A DNA stretch of 64,000 bases, from contig NZ_CP030033.1 in NCBI RefSeq assembly GCF_003611035.1, positions 3,286,001-3,350,000 on the forward strand. The letters are read 5' to 3'. The DNA comes from Cryobacterium soli (lineage in GTDB: Bacteria > Actinomycetota > Actinomycetes > Actinomycetales > Microbacteriaceae). The notes beneath the pieces were generated by a model, which saw only the letters and a list, made by a program, of their open reading frames with translations, did no database searches and was not told the DNA's origin. Every line of letters begins with the position of its first letter. The stretch's first letter is position 1. A program made the position numbers and the translations under genes. Below, piece after piece: positions 1 through 8,727 of the stretch.

Positions 1-777
1 ACGGCCGTCAAGCCCGGCGACAGCGTCAGCTTCTCCGTCTCGCAGCTGAACCTCACCTCCACCGGCGCGCCGAAGAACAGCCAGCTCACCGTGGCCTGGG
101 ACGAAAGCAGCACGACCTTCGCTCCGGCATCCGTTGACGCCAACGGCGCCGCCACCGTCACCGTCACGGTGCCGGCCGACGCCGCCGCCAGCAGCGTCCT
201 CACCCTGACGGCCAAGGAATCCGGCACCGTCGTGCGGGTGCCCCTCGCGGTCACCGCAGCGGTACCGACCCCGACCCCGACGCCCGCTCCGACGACGGAA
301 CCGACCCCGCTGCCGACGACGGGACCGTCGGCACCGGCCACAGCGCCCACGGCTGCCGCCGAGTCCGCGCTGACGGCGGCCCTCAAGGGCACCATCGCGC
401 TGTCCGACTCCACCGTGGCGCCCGGCGACACCATCACCATCGCCGTGGGCACCGCCTTCGCCGGTCAGTACGTCTCCGCCTGGGTACGGTCCACGCCGGT
501 CAACCTCGATGGATGGAAGCAGGTCAGCGCCGCGGGCACCATCACAGCCGCCCTGCCGACCGACTTGGCCGCGGGAACCCACCGCATCATCGTGCAGGAC
601 GCCTCCGGTGCCGTGATCGGCTGGACCGAGATCACGGTCGCCACGGCCGGCACCACCGCGACGGGCCTGGCGAACACCGGGCTCGAGGCCGGCCCCTGGC
701 TGGCCGGCGGCCTGCTGATGCTCGTGCTCGGTGGCGTGCTGCTGCAGCGTCGTCGCCGGGTTTCGATGGAATCGTAA
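1..777 (+). CDS. C-terminal part of a sortase-anchored cell-surface protein (5' end outside window)
   Basis: The reading frame is open from base 1, so the N-terminus lies outside the window. The visible part has beta-rich Ig/adhesin-like stretches, a Pro/Thr-rich linker at about bases 268-345, a second beta-rich domain, and a C-terminal sorting signal. That signal is an LANTG motif (bases 670-684), then a hydrophobic helix, then a run of arginines. LAXTG is the signal recognised by class E sortases of high-GC Gram-positives, so the protein is probably linked to peptidoglycan; the sortase assignment is inference. Ligand and function cannot be read from the fragment. Confidence 0.8.
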   Translation, partial: TAVKPGDSVSFSVSQLNLTSTGAPKNSQLTVAWDESSTTFAPASVDANGAATVTVTVPADAAASSVLTLTAKESGTVVRVPLAVTAAVPTPTPTPAPTTEPTPLPTTGPSAPATAPTAAAESALTAALKGTIALSDSTVAPGDTITIAVGTAFAGQYVSAWVRSTPVNLDGWKQVSAAGTITAALPTDLAAGTHRIIVQDASGAVIGWTEITVATAGTTATGLANTGLEAGPWLAGGLLMLVLGGVLLQRRRRVSMES

Positions 778-830
778 CCGACACGCAGGACATTACCGGC
801 GGCGCCGGTAGACCTCGCTAGCCTGGAACC

Positions 831-1466
831 ATGTCGACGACCAAGCCCCCCGTCGGCCCCCAGGCCAGCGCCGTCTACCGGCGCCGTCGTCTTGTCGTGG
901 GCCTTGGTCTGCTCGCTGTGCTGCTCATCATCGTGCTCATCTTCGTGCGGCCCGGCAGCGGCGGCGACCAGGTGGCCCCTCCCGTCCCGGCGGCGACCGG
1001 CACCGCGACCGACCCGGCCGCCGACACCGACCCTGCCGCCGAGGCCCCAACCGCCGGTGCCGCGTGCGACCCGGCGAATGTCGTCGTCGAGGCCATCACC
1101 GATGCGGGCTCCTACGACCCAGGTGACGAGCCCCGGCTCTCCCTGCGCGTCACCAACACCGGCACCATCTCGTGCACCCTGAACGCCGGCACCTCCACCC
1201 AGGTGTTCACCATCACCAGCGGGGCGGATGTGTACTGGACCTCCACGGACTGCCAGACCGACCCGGCCGACGCCGAAGTCACCCTCGAGCCGGGCGTCGC
1301 GGTGAGCACCAAGACCCCGGTCACCTGGGACCGCACCCGGTCGAGCCCGGAGACCTGCGAGATCACCGACCGGGAGCCCGTCCCCGGCGAGGGCGCCTCG
1401 TACTACCTCTCGGTGAGCGTGGGCGGGGTCACCTCTGCCAGCCCCACCCAGTTCCTGCTGAACTGA
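831..1466 (+). CDS. Membrane-anchored hypothetical protein with extracytoplasmic domain
   Basis: This 211-residue protein has a short basic cytoplasmic N-terminus (Arg/Lys around residues 17-22), one membrane helix at about residues 23-42, a low-complexity Ala/Thr/Pro/Asp linker, and a compact extracytoplasmic beta domain. Four cysteines in the domain (in ACDP, SCTL, DCQTD and TCEI) could form disulfides. It resembles conserved Microbacteriaceae proteins of unknown function. It lies 53 bp after the surface-protein gene on the same strand. I do not recognise a function. Confidence 0.75.
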   Translation: MSTTKPPVGPQASAVYRRRRLVVGLGLLAVLLIIVLIFVRPGSGGDQVAPPVPAATGTATDPAADTDPAAEAPTAGAACDPANVVVEAITDAGSYDPGDEPRLSLRVTNTGTISCTLNAGTSTQVFTITSGADVYWTSTDCQTDPADAEVTLEPGVAVSTKTPVTWDRTRSSPETCEITDREPVPGEGASYYLSVSVGGVTSASPTQFLLN

Positions 1467-1557
1467 GCCGGCCCTCCGCACCCGCGAGGAGTATCCGCCC
1501 GCGCGTTCGCTGCCGGCTGAGCCGCGAGGTGGGCCCCGCTCGGGCGCGGATGATTGA

Positions 1558-1977
1558 ATGGAACACGTGACAGACGCAACCCCGGACACCCGCTCAGACG
1601 CCCTTGCCACCGCCCTGGCCAAGCAGGACGTGGCCGCCGTGGCCTATGCCCTCCGCAACGACGTGGTGATCGTGCCCCAACTCGTGGTCAACGGCACCGC
1701 CGAGCAGGTGCGAGTCTTCGGCCGTGAGGGCAGCGACAAGCGGATGCTGCTGCTCTTCTCCTCCGGTGAGAACTACGCCCAGATGATCCCCGACGAGGTG
1801 AACCCGCAGGTGATGGTGGGCGACGCGCAGTGGCTGCGCGAGTTCCTCACTGTGCACAGCAATACCCTCGAGATGGTGTTCTTCGACATCGCCGGCCCGC
1901 ACGTGATGCAGGCGGCCCCCGCCGACCTGCTCAAGGCGCTCGGACCGATCGGCGACGACAGCGGCCCGACCGCTTGA
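1558..1977 (+). CDS. SseB-like N-terminal domain protein
   Basis: This small soluble protein of 139 residues matches the SseB N-terminal-like pattern: a helical start (ALATALAKQD), a 'VVIVPQL' strand, 'LLLFSSGENY' and a C-terminal alpha/beta half. The family is common in actinobacteria and its function is not established there; it is often annotated only as SseB family. Two starts are possible: ATG at 1558 or GTG at 1567, three codons later, with a GGA just upstream. It converges on radA with a 49-bp gap. Confidence 0.7.
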   Translation: MEHVTDATPDTRSDALATALAKQDVAAVAYALRNDVVIVPQLVVNGTAEQVRVFGREGSDKRMLLLFSSGENYAQMIPDEVNPQVMVGDAQWLREFLTVHSNTLEMVFFDIAGPHVMQAAPADLLKALGPIGDDSGPTA

Positions 1978-2026
1978 GTCCCGCCTGCTCATGTGCCGCG
2001 TGGCACCGACCGCGGCCCGAACGGCC

Positions 2027-3391
2027 CTAGCCGAACGCCTTGTCGAGCTCGGCGTCGCGGCGGGAGAGCCCCGTTCCGAGCGCCCGGAGGACGGCGGTCT
2101 GCACGGTGCTGCTGGATGCGTCGATGCGGGTGGTGAAGCCCAGCCGGGCGGCCTCGGTGGCGCGCTGCTTGGCGGCGGAGACCGGCCGGATCTCACCGGC
2201 AAGGCTGATCTCCCCGAACGCCACCACGTTGTGCGCGATGGGCTCGTCTTTGAGCGCTGACGCCACCGCGATCGCGATGGCCAGGTCCGCGGCCGGTTCC
2301 ACCAGTCGCACCCCGCCCACAGTGGACACGTAGACGTCCTTCTTCGACAGCGGGTAGCCCACCCGCTTCTCCAGCACCGCGAGAAGCATCGCCACCCGGG
2401 AGCCGTCCACACCATTGGTGACCCGGCGCGGGTTGGGCATGGCGGTGTCGATCACCAGCGCCTGCACCTCCACGGGCAGGGCGCGGCGGCCCTCCAACGA
2501 CACGGTCACGCAGGTGCCGGACACCGCGGTGGTGCCGCGGCTGAGGAACAGTCCGCTCGGGTCGGCGACCTCGCTGATGCCGTCTCCGGTCATCTCGAAA
2601 CATCCCACTTCATCGGTGGAGCCGAATCGGTTCTTCAGCGCCCGCACGAAGCGCAGCGCCGTGTGCCGGTCGCCCTCGAACTGGCACACCACGTCGACGA
2701 GGTGCTCGAGCAGGCGGGGGCCGGCGATGGTGCCGTCCTTGGTCACGTGCCCCACCAGGAGCACCGGCAGGTTGCGGTCCTTGGCGAGCCGGATCAGCGT
2801 GGACGCCACCTCGCGCACCTGCCCGGGCTGGCCGGCCTGTCCGTCGTTGAGCGAGCTCGAGACGGTCTGCACCGAGTCGATGATCACCAGGTCGGGCTTG
2901 ACCGCGTCGATCTGGCCGAGGATGGTGGCCAGGTCCGTTTCGGCGGCGATGTAGAGATCGGGCTGCAGCGCCCCGGTGCGTTCCGCACGCAGGCGAACCT
3001 GCGCCACCGACTCCTCGGCGCTCACGTAGAGTACCCGGGACTTCGCGATCGCGGCCTTGGACGCCACCTCGAGCAGCAGCGTGGACTTGCCCACCCCGGG
3101 CTCGCCGCTGAGCAGGATCACCGAGCCGGGCACGATGCCGCCGCCGAGCACCCGGTCGAACTCGTCGATGCCGGTGGGCCAGTGCGCCACCGCCGTCGTG
3201 TCAACGTGAGTGATCGGCCGGGCGACGCCGGGGCCGCTCACGACCGACGGGGTGACCGAGCGGCTGATGCCGGTCTTCTCCGCGGCTTCCACCACGGTTC
3301 CCCATTGCTGACACTCGCCGCAGCGGCCCGCCCATTTCAGCGTGGTCCAGCCACATTCGGTGCACCGGAAGTTGGAGACGGGTTTGGCCAT
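2027..3391 (-). CDS. radA: DNA repair protein RadA
   Basis: RadA is a RecA-family DnaB-type helicase that drives branch migration in homologous recombination. All diagnostic parts are present: a four-Cys zinc finger at residues 10-27 (CxxC...CxxC), Walker A GEPGVGKST at about 96-104, the RadA-specific KNRFGSTDEVG motif at about residue 254, and a C-terminal Lon-protease-like domain. The length of 454 residues is normal. The ATG at 3391 places the zinc finger in its usual position. It is transcribed toward the SseB-like gene. Confidence 0.97.
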   Translation of the reverse strand: MAKPVSNFRCTECGWTTLKWAGRCGECQQWGTVVEAAEKTGISRSVTPSVVSGPGVARPITHVDTTAVAHWPTGIDEFDRVLGGGIVPGSVILLSGEPGVGKSTLLLEVASKAAIAKSRVLYVSAEESVAQVRLRAERTGALQPDLYIAAETDLATILGQIDAVKPDLVIIDSVQTVSSSLNDGQAGQPGQVREVASTLIRLAKDRNLPVLLVGHVTKDGTIAGPRLLEHLVDVVCQFEGDRHTALRFVRALKNRFGSTDEVGCFEMTGDGISEVADPSGLFLSRGTTAVSGTCVTVSLEGRRALPVEVQALVIDTAMPNPRRVTNGVDGSRVAMLLAVLEKRVGYPLSKKDVYVSTVGGVRLVEPAADLAIAIAVASALKDEPIAHNVVAFGEISLAGEIRPVSAAKQRATEAARLGFTTRIDASSSTVQTAVLRALGTGLSRRDAELDKAFG

Positions 3392-3437
3392 GTCAGCGAG
3401 CCTAGCTGCGGCCGCCGACAGTCCCGGTTCAGCCCGC

Positions 3438-4220
3438 CTAGTCGGCCAGCGCCGCCTGGGGGACCCGGCGGGCCGCCACCGCGCTCACGTCGGGCAGGAA
3501 AGCCTCCGCCCAGACGCGGTAACCGCGGTCATTGGGGTGGAAGAAATCGTTGGCGACCTGGGTGAACACGCTGCGCCAACCCTCACGGTGGGTGGTCGCG
3601 TGCAGCGGCACCACGGTGAGGCCGTGCTCGGCGGCCACGTCGCGCACGATCCGGTTGGCCACCATGACCTTGCGCTCGTTGTGCGGCAGGTGGAAGCAGG
3701 GCAGATCGGCCACCAGGGCGTGCGGCGGCAGTGCCGCGAACACCTCCCGGATGCCCGCCTCGAAGCGGGCCGCGTCCCACTGGGCGATGTCGTTGGCGCC
3801 GATCGCCACGGTCACGAAGTCGGGCTGCAGCTTGGTGAACCGCGGCAGCTGGTCGCGCACGGCCAGGTCCACGGTGGCGCCCGAGACGCTGAGGTTGACC
3901 ACCCGCAGGCTCCGTCCGGTGGCCAGGCGGATGTGGTCGGCCAGGATCCCCACGTAGCCGCGGTTGGGCGTGCTCGCGCCGATGCCCTGCGCCGCGCTGT
4001 CACCGATGGCGACGTAGAGCAGGTCGCCCTTCTCCTTGGCGTGGGTGCGCCACCAGAGCGAGTTGACCGGCAGCGTCTCATTGAGCTCGGCGGCGTTGGC
4101 GGCCAGGCGCAGCCGGAACTTGCGATAGTTGACCATGGCGGCGGCGCCGAGGCCGGCGGTGGCGGCCACGGCGCCTGCGGTGAGGGCAAGGGTGCGGGGA
4201 GTGGAGGTGTCGTTTGTCAC
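3438..4220 (-). CDS. SGNH/GDSL-family hydrolase (lipase/esterase-like)
   Basis: The protein has the SGNH blocks: GDSAAQG with the nucleophilic Ser (block I), the block II glycine in VSGA, GAND (block III) and FHPNDRGY with the catalytic Asp/His (block V). A hydrophobic N-terminal helix (LALTAGAVAATAGLGAAA) suggests membrane anchoring or export. I chose the GTG at 4220 (protein beginning MTNDTS), which has a GGAGG upstream; a longer in-frame TTG start at 4277 is less likely. The substrate, an acyl ester of a lipid or polysaccharide, is unknown. Confidence 0.85.
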   Translation of the reverse strand: MTNDTSTPRTLALTAGAVAATAGLGAAAMVNYRKFRLRLAANAAELNETLPVNSLWWRTHAKEKGDLLYVAIGDSAAQGIGASTPNRGYVGILADHIRLATGRSLRVVNLSVSGATVDLAVRDQLPRFTKLQPDFVTVAIGANDIAQWDAARFEAGIREVFAALPPHALVADLPCFHLPHNERKVMVANRIVRDVAAEHGLTVVPLHATTHREGWRSVFTQVANDFFHPNDRGYRVWAEAFLPDVSAVAARRVPQAALAD

Positions 4221-4296
4221 GGAGGAGAGAGTACCTCCAGGCACTGACAGTTGCCCGGATTCGCGCCGCACGCGCAACTCAACTACAATCGCTCTC

Positions 4297-4386
4297 GGTA
4301 CCGTGTCCGAGCGGCCGAAGGTGCAACTCTCGAAAAGTTGTGTGGGGGAGACTCCACCGTGGGTTCAAATCCCACCGGTACCGCCA
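4297..4386 (+). tRNA. tRNA-Ser(CGA)
   Basis: Acceptor strands GGTACCG (4297-4303) and CGGTACC (4376-4382) pair perfectly, followed by discriminator G and an encoded CCA (4384-4386). The anticodon stem GCAACT/AGTTGT encloses the loop CTCGAAA, giving anticodon CGA, which reads UCG serine codons. A long variable arm, typical of class II tRNAs, precedes the T arm, which has TTCAAAT in its loop. The 3' end is the attachment site of the genomic island that follows. Confidence 0.95.
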
Positions 4387-4387
4387 C
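4363..4387 (+). repeat. attL: 25-nt direct repeat at the tRNA-Ser 3' end
   Basis: The 25 nt from the T arm through the CCA and one more C are repeated exactly at 18036-18060. The upstream parts of the tRNA are not repeated there. Duplication of a tRNA 3' end at the far edge of foreign DNA is the footprint of tyrosine-recombinase integration. Confidence 0.9.
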
Positions 4388-4390
4388 AGA

Positions 4391-4437
4391 TAAACCCTCT
4401 GCTTCCCTTTGTTTTCAAGGGACGCAGGGGGTTTTCT
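4391..4437 (+). terminator. Rho-independent terminator after tRNA-Ser (element-supplied copy)
   Basis: An inverted repeat of AAACCC..CTGC..CCCTT with AAGGG..GCAG..GGGTTT around a short T-rich loop is followed by TTTTCT. It is inside the island boundary and strongly resembles the terminator after the far repeat at 18062-18106. The element therefore seems to restore both the tRNA end and its terminator. Confidence 0.8.
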
Positions 4438-4600
4438 CATGTCTGACGGCGTCCTTCGGACGCGGATTGGACACATCTGAAACTCGTTCTGCAATATCGA
4501 GGGCTACCCAGACGGCGTCCAGGTCATCATCGAAGAGATAACCGTAGGCGTCGGGTGTGATTGCGTCGCAGGCATGCACGAGCATCCGCTGGACCAATTC
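4415..4600 (-). pseudogene. Remnant of tyrosine recombinase C-terminus
   Basis: The minus-strand frame reads VQRMLVHACDAI, then a Tyr region, then LFDDDLDAVWVALDIAERVSD. This aligns with the last ~55 residues of the recombinase at 8728-9588 (VQRMLGHASAAM..LFDDDLDAVSVALDNAKRVSD). Everything upstream, including the catalytic Arg and the HxxR box, is missing. The catalytic His of LGH is shifted to LVH and the surrounding text has diverged. Position and orientation, next to attL and pointing to the tRNA, are those of an integrase gene, so this is probably the end of the original or an earlier integrase. Confidence 0.8.
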
Positions 4601-4758
4601 CACAGGGTAGGTAAGGCTCGATGGCTGAAGACGCCCGCGACCGGACTTGATCGCTCTAGATCTTCTCCTGAGCGAAGAGGGACTCACCGTTTGTGCCTGT
4701 CCCTCCGGCCGTGGGACGCGACGGCCTCAGAAGTATAGTTGCGCCGGACGGCGCACCA

Positions 4759-7254
4759 CTACGTGCGAGTTCGCGTCTGCACGCTCGTGCGGATGTCGCC
4801 GGTTTCGATATTCTGGCGAATGAGCTCCTGACGCATCTGTTGGAATACCGGTGCCACCCCAGTAGGATCTGCGATGGTCAGAATCGCAGCGAAGTGAACG
4901 CCGGCCTCCGGCGGCGCCTCGTCGAAACGCGGCAAGTAGTCAACTGCAAGCTTCCAGTTTGACGACGGACCAAGCCCTGTCATGCGCCGGTGAAATGACT
5001 TGACTACCTGCCACTTGAGGGCTTCATCCATGAGATCCTTCTCCGCGTGTGGTTCGCCGGAGCTGGCGCGGGGAGCGTTCACGGGCAGGAGACGGTTCTG
5101 GAAGCCACCATCACGTTTCTGCTGCATCAACCGGGCGCCAACGTTCATGCGCACACGCTCGGCGCCGTGCTCGTAGGCAAGGAGCGGTCTAGCCACCACG
5201 GTGAGTCGAGCCTCCCCGCGGCACTTGCCTTCTTTCACGAGGGCCTCGGGCCAAGAGAATTCGAGCTCAGCGTCCTCCTTCGGTCGCAAAACGCTGTCCA
5301 CAACGAGCGTGATTTCGGAATCGGCGCGTTGCAGCATCTCATCGGCAGCGATTGGCACACCGAATCCAACTAGGTTTCGCGCAACATGCTTGAGGTCCTT
5401 GTGGGTGAATAGCTCCGGAGTGCGTGCATAGTGCACGAGGAGAGCGAGGAGTACTTCTCTTGAAACTTCGCCGTCGATGAGCGACTCGAGGTCGGCGAGG
5501 CTCCGCGCGACGAGCGGGGCTGCATAACTGGTGCCGGCCTCTGCGACGAGCGTGCCAAATTCATTCACTGAGACCAGCCCGGATCCCTCTGTCGGGGTTG
5601 GAGAGCCTGATCCGCCGATGTGTCCGAAATCGGGCTTTATCGCTCCTCTGAGGCCCGGGCCGCGCTTGCTGTACCGCGCAGGGGCGAATGGAACGTGGTT
5701 TTCGAGCCCGGGCGGATTCAGGGCTGATACGGAAACGTTGTAGAGACTCTCCCCTGGCTCGGCTAGCACCCCCGAAGTGTCGCCCACAAGGCTCGATAGC
5801 GCGGTCGCGTTGTCGGGCGCCCACTCGGTTCGGAACTGGCCAAGCGACAGGTTCCCAGCCGAGATGACCACAATGACGTCATGGGTAGCCGCAATCTGGT
5901 CTAGACGACGAGCTACGTATCCATAGCGGTTCGGTTCGCCGGGACCGGTGAAATTCATGCTGAAGTTGAACACTCGTACGCCGTGGTTTCGACGAAAATC
6001 CGCGATGGCCGCTTCGATCTCATCCATGAAGTCTGGGACGCCACCTGGGTAGTAGCTATCGAAGGGCAACCCCGTTTGACCGGGGTCGTTTGGCAGCACA
6101 TCGATATCGAATATTCGGCACCCGTGGGGCTGCGCCAGGTACCAGTTCAACGTTCCCGCGGCTACGAGCAAGCCCGAGATGAAGGTGCCGTGCCCGAGCT
6201 CGCGGTCCTGCGGAGCGAGCTGTCCCCAGCGGTTCTCAACCCATGCCCCAATGGTGTCGCTTACTCCTCCGTCGATCACTCCGACGGCCGAAGCCGACAC
6301 TTCTTGGTCACGCTCGAAAGTCGTATTGGGCGCAGGGGAACCGAGTGCGAACGACGCAGAAGCGGATGGTGCGATGACCGGTGGCAGAAGGATGTGGCGG
6401 ACCATCGGGTTGGCCTCGATGGCGGTCAGAGCCTCGTGGTGAGCGTTTGGTTCGACAGTGATGACCGTCCTAGCAGCTGGGAAGGGCTCAACATGCCCAC
6501 CTACTCCACGTGGCTCGAACGTCAGCTCCCGGACATTATGGTCAGCTATAACTCGCGAATGCAGCACAAGCGGACCAGAGCTGGCCAACACCTCAGCACT
6601 GACACCGACGGCAACGAGGGACGAACGGAGTTCCAGCAAAGCAGCGGTTTCGGCGGCCGCAAGCAACTGATCGTGAGTGGCGCTTGCTCGGGGGAACAAC
6701 TCAACGAGGTACGCGCCTCCGGTCCCTGGGCGGCTCAGCCAAGCCGCACCAGTTTCTGCGCTGAAGGCTCGCTTGTTTTCGTCGGACCACAAGGAGATTG
6801 ACTCGATCGCCGACGCCTCACAACGATTCCGACTCGGGTTCTGGCGCGGCTCGCCGTTGGCATCCAGACGCACATCAATAACAGTCTCAGCTTGCTCGAT
6901 CGCGTCGAGGACGAGTCGAAGCGATGCAGGTGTCGCCGCGAAAATCGGTTCGCCGATGTCTACCGTGGCCACGTGCGGAGTCCAACGGGAGCGGAAGATA
7001 CTCTTCTGCGGTCGGTGCGATTTGGCGATTGCCTTACGGGCCATCGTCACTTTGACGTGGCCGAGGCCGAGGCCGCCGGCCTCAAGCGCCGCGATGATAT
7101 GTCTGACCGAAGCCGCGATCAACTCCCTGTGCGCGGCGAAAGCTTCGTTGCGTCCGGCGTAAAAATCTCGTCCGTGACCCACCGGGGGCGTACGCTCGCG
7201 ATCAATATTGATCGTGCGTGGATTCAGGACGATCTGTACCGGCTCATTCGCCAC
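4759..7254 (-). CDS. ietS: Subtilisin-like (S8) serine protease of an IetAS-like antiphage system
   Basis: This 831-residue S8-family protease has Asp328 (in VGVIDGG), His355 (GHGTFISG), the oxyanion Asn468 (SAGN) and Ser576 (GTSYAAP), so the triad is intact. An unusual N-terminal ~300 residues precede the catalytic domain and ~220 residues follow it; no signal peptide is seen, so it is expected to be cytoplasmic. Its start GTG (7254) overlaps the end of the AAA ATPase gene by 11 bp, implying translational coupling. The pairing matches IetA/IetS, described first as an Agrobacterium plasmid incompatibility/toxicity locus and later as antiviral. The family call rests on architecture and pairing, not on a search. 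Confidence 0.85.
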   Translation of the reverse strand: MANEPVQIVLNPRTINIDRERTPPVGHGRDFYAGRNEAFAAHRELIAASVRHIIAALEAGGLGLGHVKVTMARKAIAKSHRPQKSIFRSRWTPHVATVDIGEPIFAATPASLRLVLDAIEQAETVIDVRLDANGEPRQNPSRNRCEASAIESISLWSDENKRAFSAETGAAWLSRPGTGGAYLVELFPRASATHDQLLAAAETAALLELRSSLVAVGVSAEVLASSGPLVLHSRVIADHNVRELTFEPRGVGGHVEPFPAARTVITVEPNAHHEALTAIEANPMVRHILLPPVIAPSASASFALGSPAPNTTFERDQEVSASAVGVIDGGVSDTIGAWVENRWGQLAPQDRELGHGTFISGLLVAAGTLNWYLAQPHGCRIFDIDVLPNDPGQTGLPFDSYYPGGVPDFMDEIEAAIADFRRNHGVRVFNFSMNFTGPGEPNRYGYVARRLDQIAATHDVIVVISAGNLSLGQFRTEWAPDNATALSSLVGDTSGVLAEPGESLYNVSVSALNPPGLENHVPFAPARYSKRGPGLRGAIKPDFGHIGGSGSPTPTEGSGLVSVNEFGTLVAEAGTSYAAPLVARSLADLESLIDGEVSREVLLALLVHYARTPELFTHKDLKHVARNLVGFGVPIAADEMLQRADSEITLVVDSVLRPKEDAELEFSWPEALVKEGKCRGEARLTVVARPLLAYEHGAERVRMNVGARLMQQKRDGGFQNRLLPVNAPRASSGEPHAEKDLMDEALKWQVVKSFHRRMTGLGPSSNWKLAVDYLPRFDEAPPEAGVHFAAILTIADPTGVAPVFQQMRQELIRQNIETGDIRTSVQTRTRT

Positions 7255-8431
7255 TGTTCGGGCCTTCCCCTACGGATTCACTCAGCCGCCGCTGAATCGT
7301 CTTGGTGCTGCATTTGAAGAGCTGTGCAAGCTCAGCATGGTTAAAGAGACCATCGGCAGCGGCGAGCTCGGCGGTTAGTAGTACTTCGTCAAGTTCGATC
7401 TGACGTCTGCGATCGGACTCGACTCGAATGGACGTAGATCGCGCCACTTGTAGAGCGGTTTCGATGGGCGCAGAGTTGGGATCGTCGCGGAGCAAGCGAC
7501 GCTTGCGATACTTCGTAGCCATCGTTTGCACTTCAGCTCCGGACGCACTGTCACAGAGCCACGCGATGAGCTTGGCCTCGGCTGTGAGTCCATCATCAAG
7601 CAGCCGGCTTGCGATCACGGTTCGTTGTTCGAGGCCTGGCAGCGGAACGGCGAGCTGGACCTCAAATCGACGCCAGATTGCCGGGTCGAGTAGCATCTCG
7701 TGGTTCGTGAGACCGATAGTGACGCCTCGCCCGTCTCGGGCGTCCATGTTCTGAAGCAGCGCGTTCACTACGCGCTTTATCTCACCCACTTCGTTGGGAT
7801 CGTCGCGTAACTTGGCAATCGCGTCGAATTCATCGAGTACGAGCACGCACTCGTAGCGGTTAGCGAAGTCGAAGAGAGCGCCGAGGTTCCGAGCGGTGTT
7901 GCCAAGGAAGGAACTGATCAAACCGTCCAAGCGCGCAACGACTACGGGAAGATGCAATTGCTGAGCCAACCACATCGCGACCGTGGTCTTCCCTGTACCT
8001 GGCGCACCGTAGATCAAGAGCGATTGGGATGGATGCATGCCGGCCTCGATTAGTTGGTCAGCCTTCGCCCATTCACGAACCAGCGCATCAACGTTGTCTT
8101 GAACGGATGCCGGAAACAGTGGCAGCGTCGCGTCGAGCGTCTCTGGCATGTGTATGGTCGCGAGAGGGGCAGCCGAATCTTTGTCCACGGGCACGCGGAC
8201 GCTGGCCGTCATGCGCTCCCCAGCGGTAACGGCGCTGCGCTTCATCCGGCTTGGCGCGAGCTTGGTCGATCGCTCACGGCTGTGCAATAGCTGAACCAAC
8301 GCGGCGGCGTCGCGGCTATCGCCTGCGTCCGTCATCGCTGCCGCGAGCCGCTCTACTTGATGGCGCAGTGGCTCACTATCGTTCGCCAAAGCGACACGGA
8401 CAAGGGATTTCAGGATAGAAAAGTGCTGCAT
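7244..8431 (-). CDS. ietA: AAA+ ATPase of an IetAS-like antiphage system
   Basis: This 395-residue AAA+ protein has Walker A GAPGTGKTT (residues 142-150), Walker B VLVLDEFDA (196-204), a sensor region LTNHE (about 241) and an arginine pair in WRRFE (about 254). The C-terminal ~30 residues (LAQLFKCSTKTIQRRL) resemble a helix-turn-helix. It is the first gene of a two-gene unit with the overlapping subtilase gene. In the known IetAS pair the ATPase is thought to act with the protease; sensing or substrate delivery is inference. The start ATG at 8431 is the first in frame. Confidence 0.85.
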   Translation of the reverse strand: MQHFSILKSLVRVALANDSEPLRHQVERLAAAMTDAGDSRDAAALVQLLHSRERSTKLAPSRMKRSAVTAGERMTASVRVPVDKDSAAPLATIHMPETLDATLPLFPASVQDNVDALVREWAKADQLIEAGMHPSQSLLIYGAPGTGKTTVAMWLAQQLHLPVVVARLDGLISSFLGNTARNLGALFDFANRYECVLVLDEFDAIAKLRDDPNEVGEIKRVVNALLQNMDARDGRGVTIGLTNHEMLLDPAIWRRFEVQLAVPLPGLEQRTVIASRLLDDGLTAEAKLIAWLCDSASGAEVQTMATKYRKRRLLRDDPNSAPIETALQVARSTSIRVESDRRRQIELDEVLLTAELAAADGLFNHAELAQLFKCSTKTIQRRLSESVGEGPNSGE

Positions 8432-8727
8432 GTGGACAGCCTAGCCCCGACAGCGGACAAACATCAGCGAACTATGGACACGTCTCTGGGGGATAGTTCT
8501 GAAATTCTGCTCTTGTCGCGACGTGAGACGCCCGACCGGCCCGGACCCCAACAGCGATTCTCGACTATGTATAGGAGCTTGAGAATCAAGCACTGTGGCC
8601 TGCGTAGGCCTAGCCTTGGCGACGCGCAGCGAGTTGAGGACGCGATGCCTTTGGAGAAGGTAGGGCAACGCTCAGTACCCGTCGGACGGCCTAGCGCGCA
8701 CCCATGCTCACAGGGCCCTCAGGGTCC
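8432..8727. other. Intergenic region between the ATPase and recombinase genes
   Basis: This roughly 300-bp stretch holds no ORF I would defend. It should contain the promoter for the two-gene ATPase-protease unit. No copy of the att repeat is present here, so there is no direct evidence for two elements in tandem. A short imperfect inverted repeat (AGGGCCCTCAGGGTCCTT) lies at the 3' end of the recombinase gene. Confidence 0.5.

Noticed and set aside
465..1622. A 385-codon open frame on the minus strand over the first three genes
   Set aside because: It is antisense to plausible genes with good protein text; its own translation is Arg/Gly-rich, low-complexity shadow text typical of GC-rich DNA.
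8441..8668. A 75-codon minus-strand frame between the ATPase and recombinase genes
   Set aside because: No start context, atypical composition and no family resemblance; treated as non-coding.
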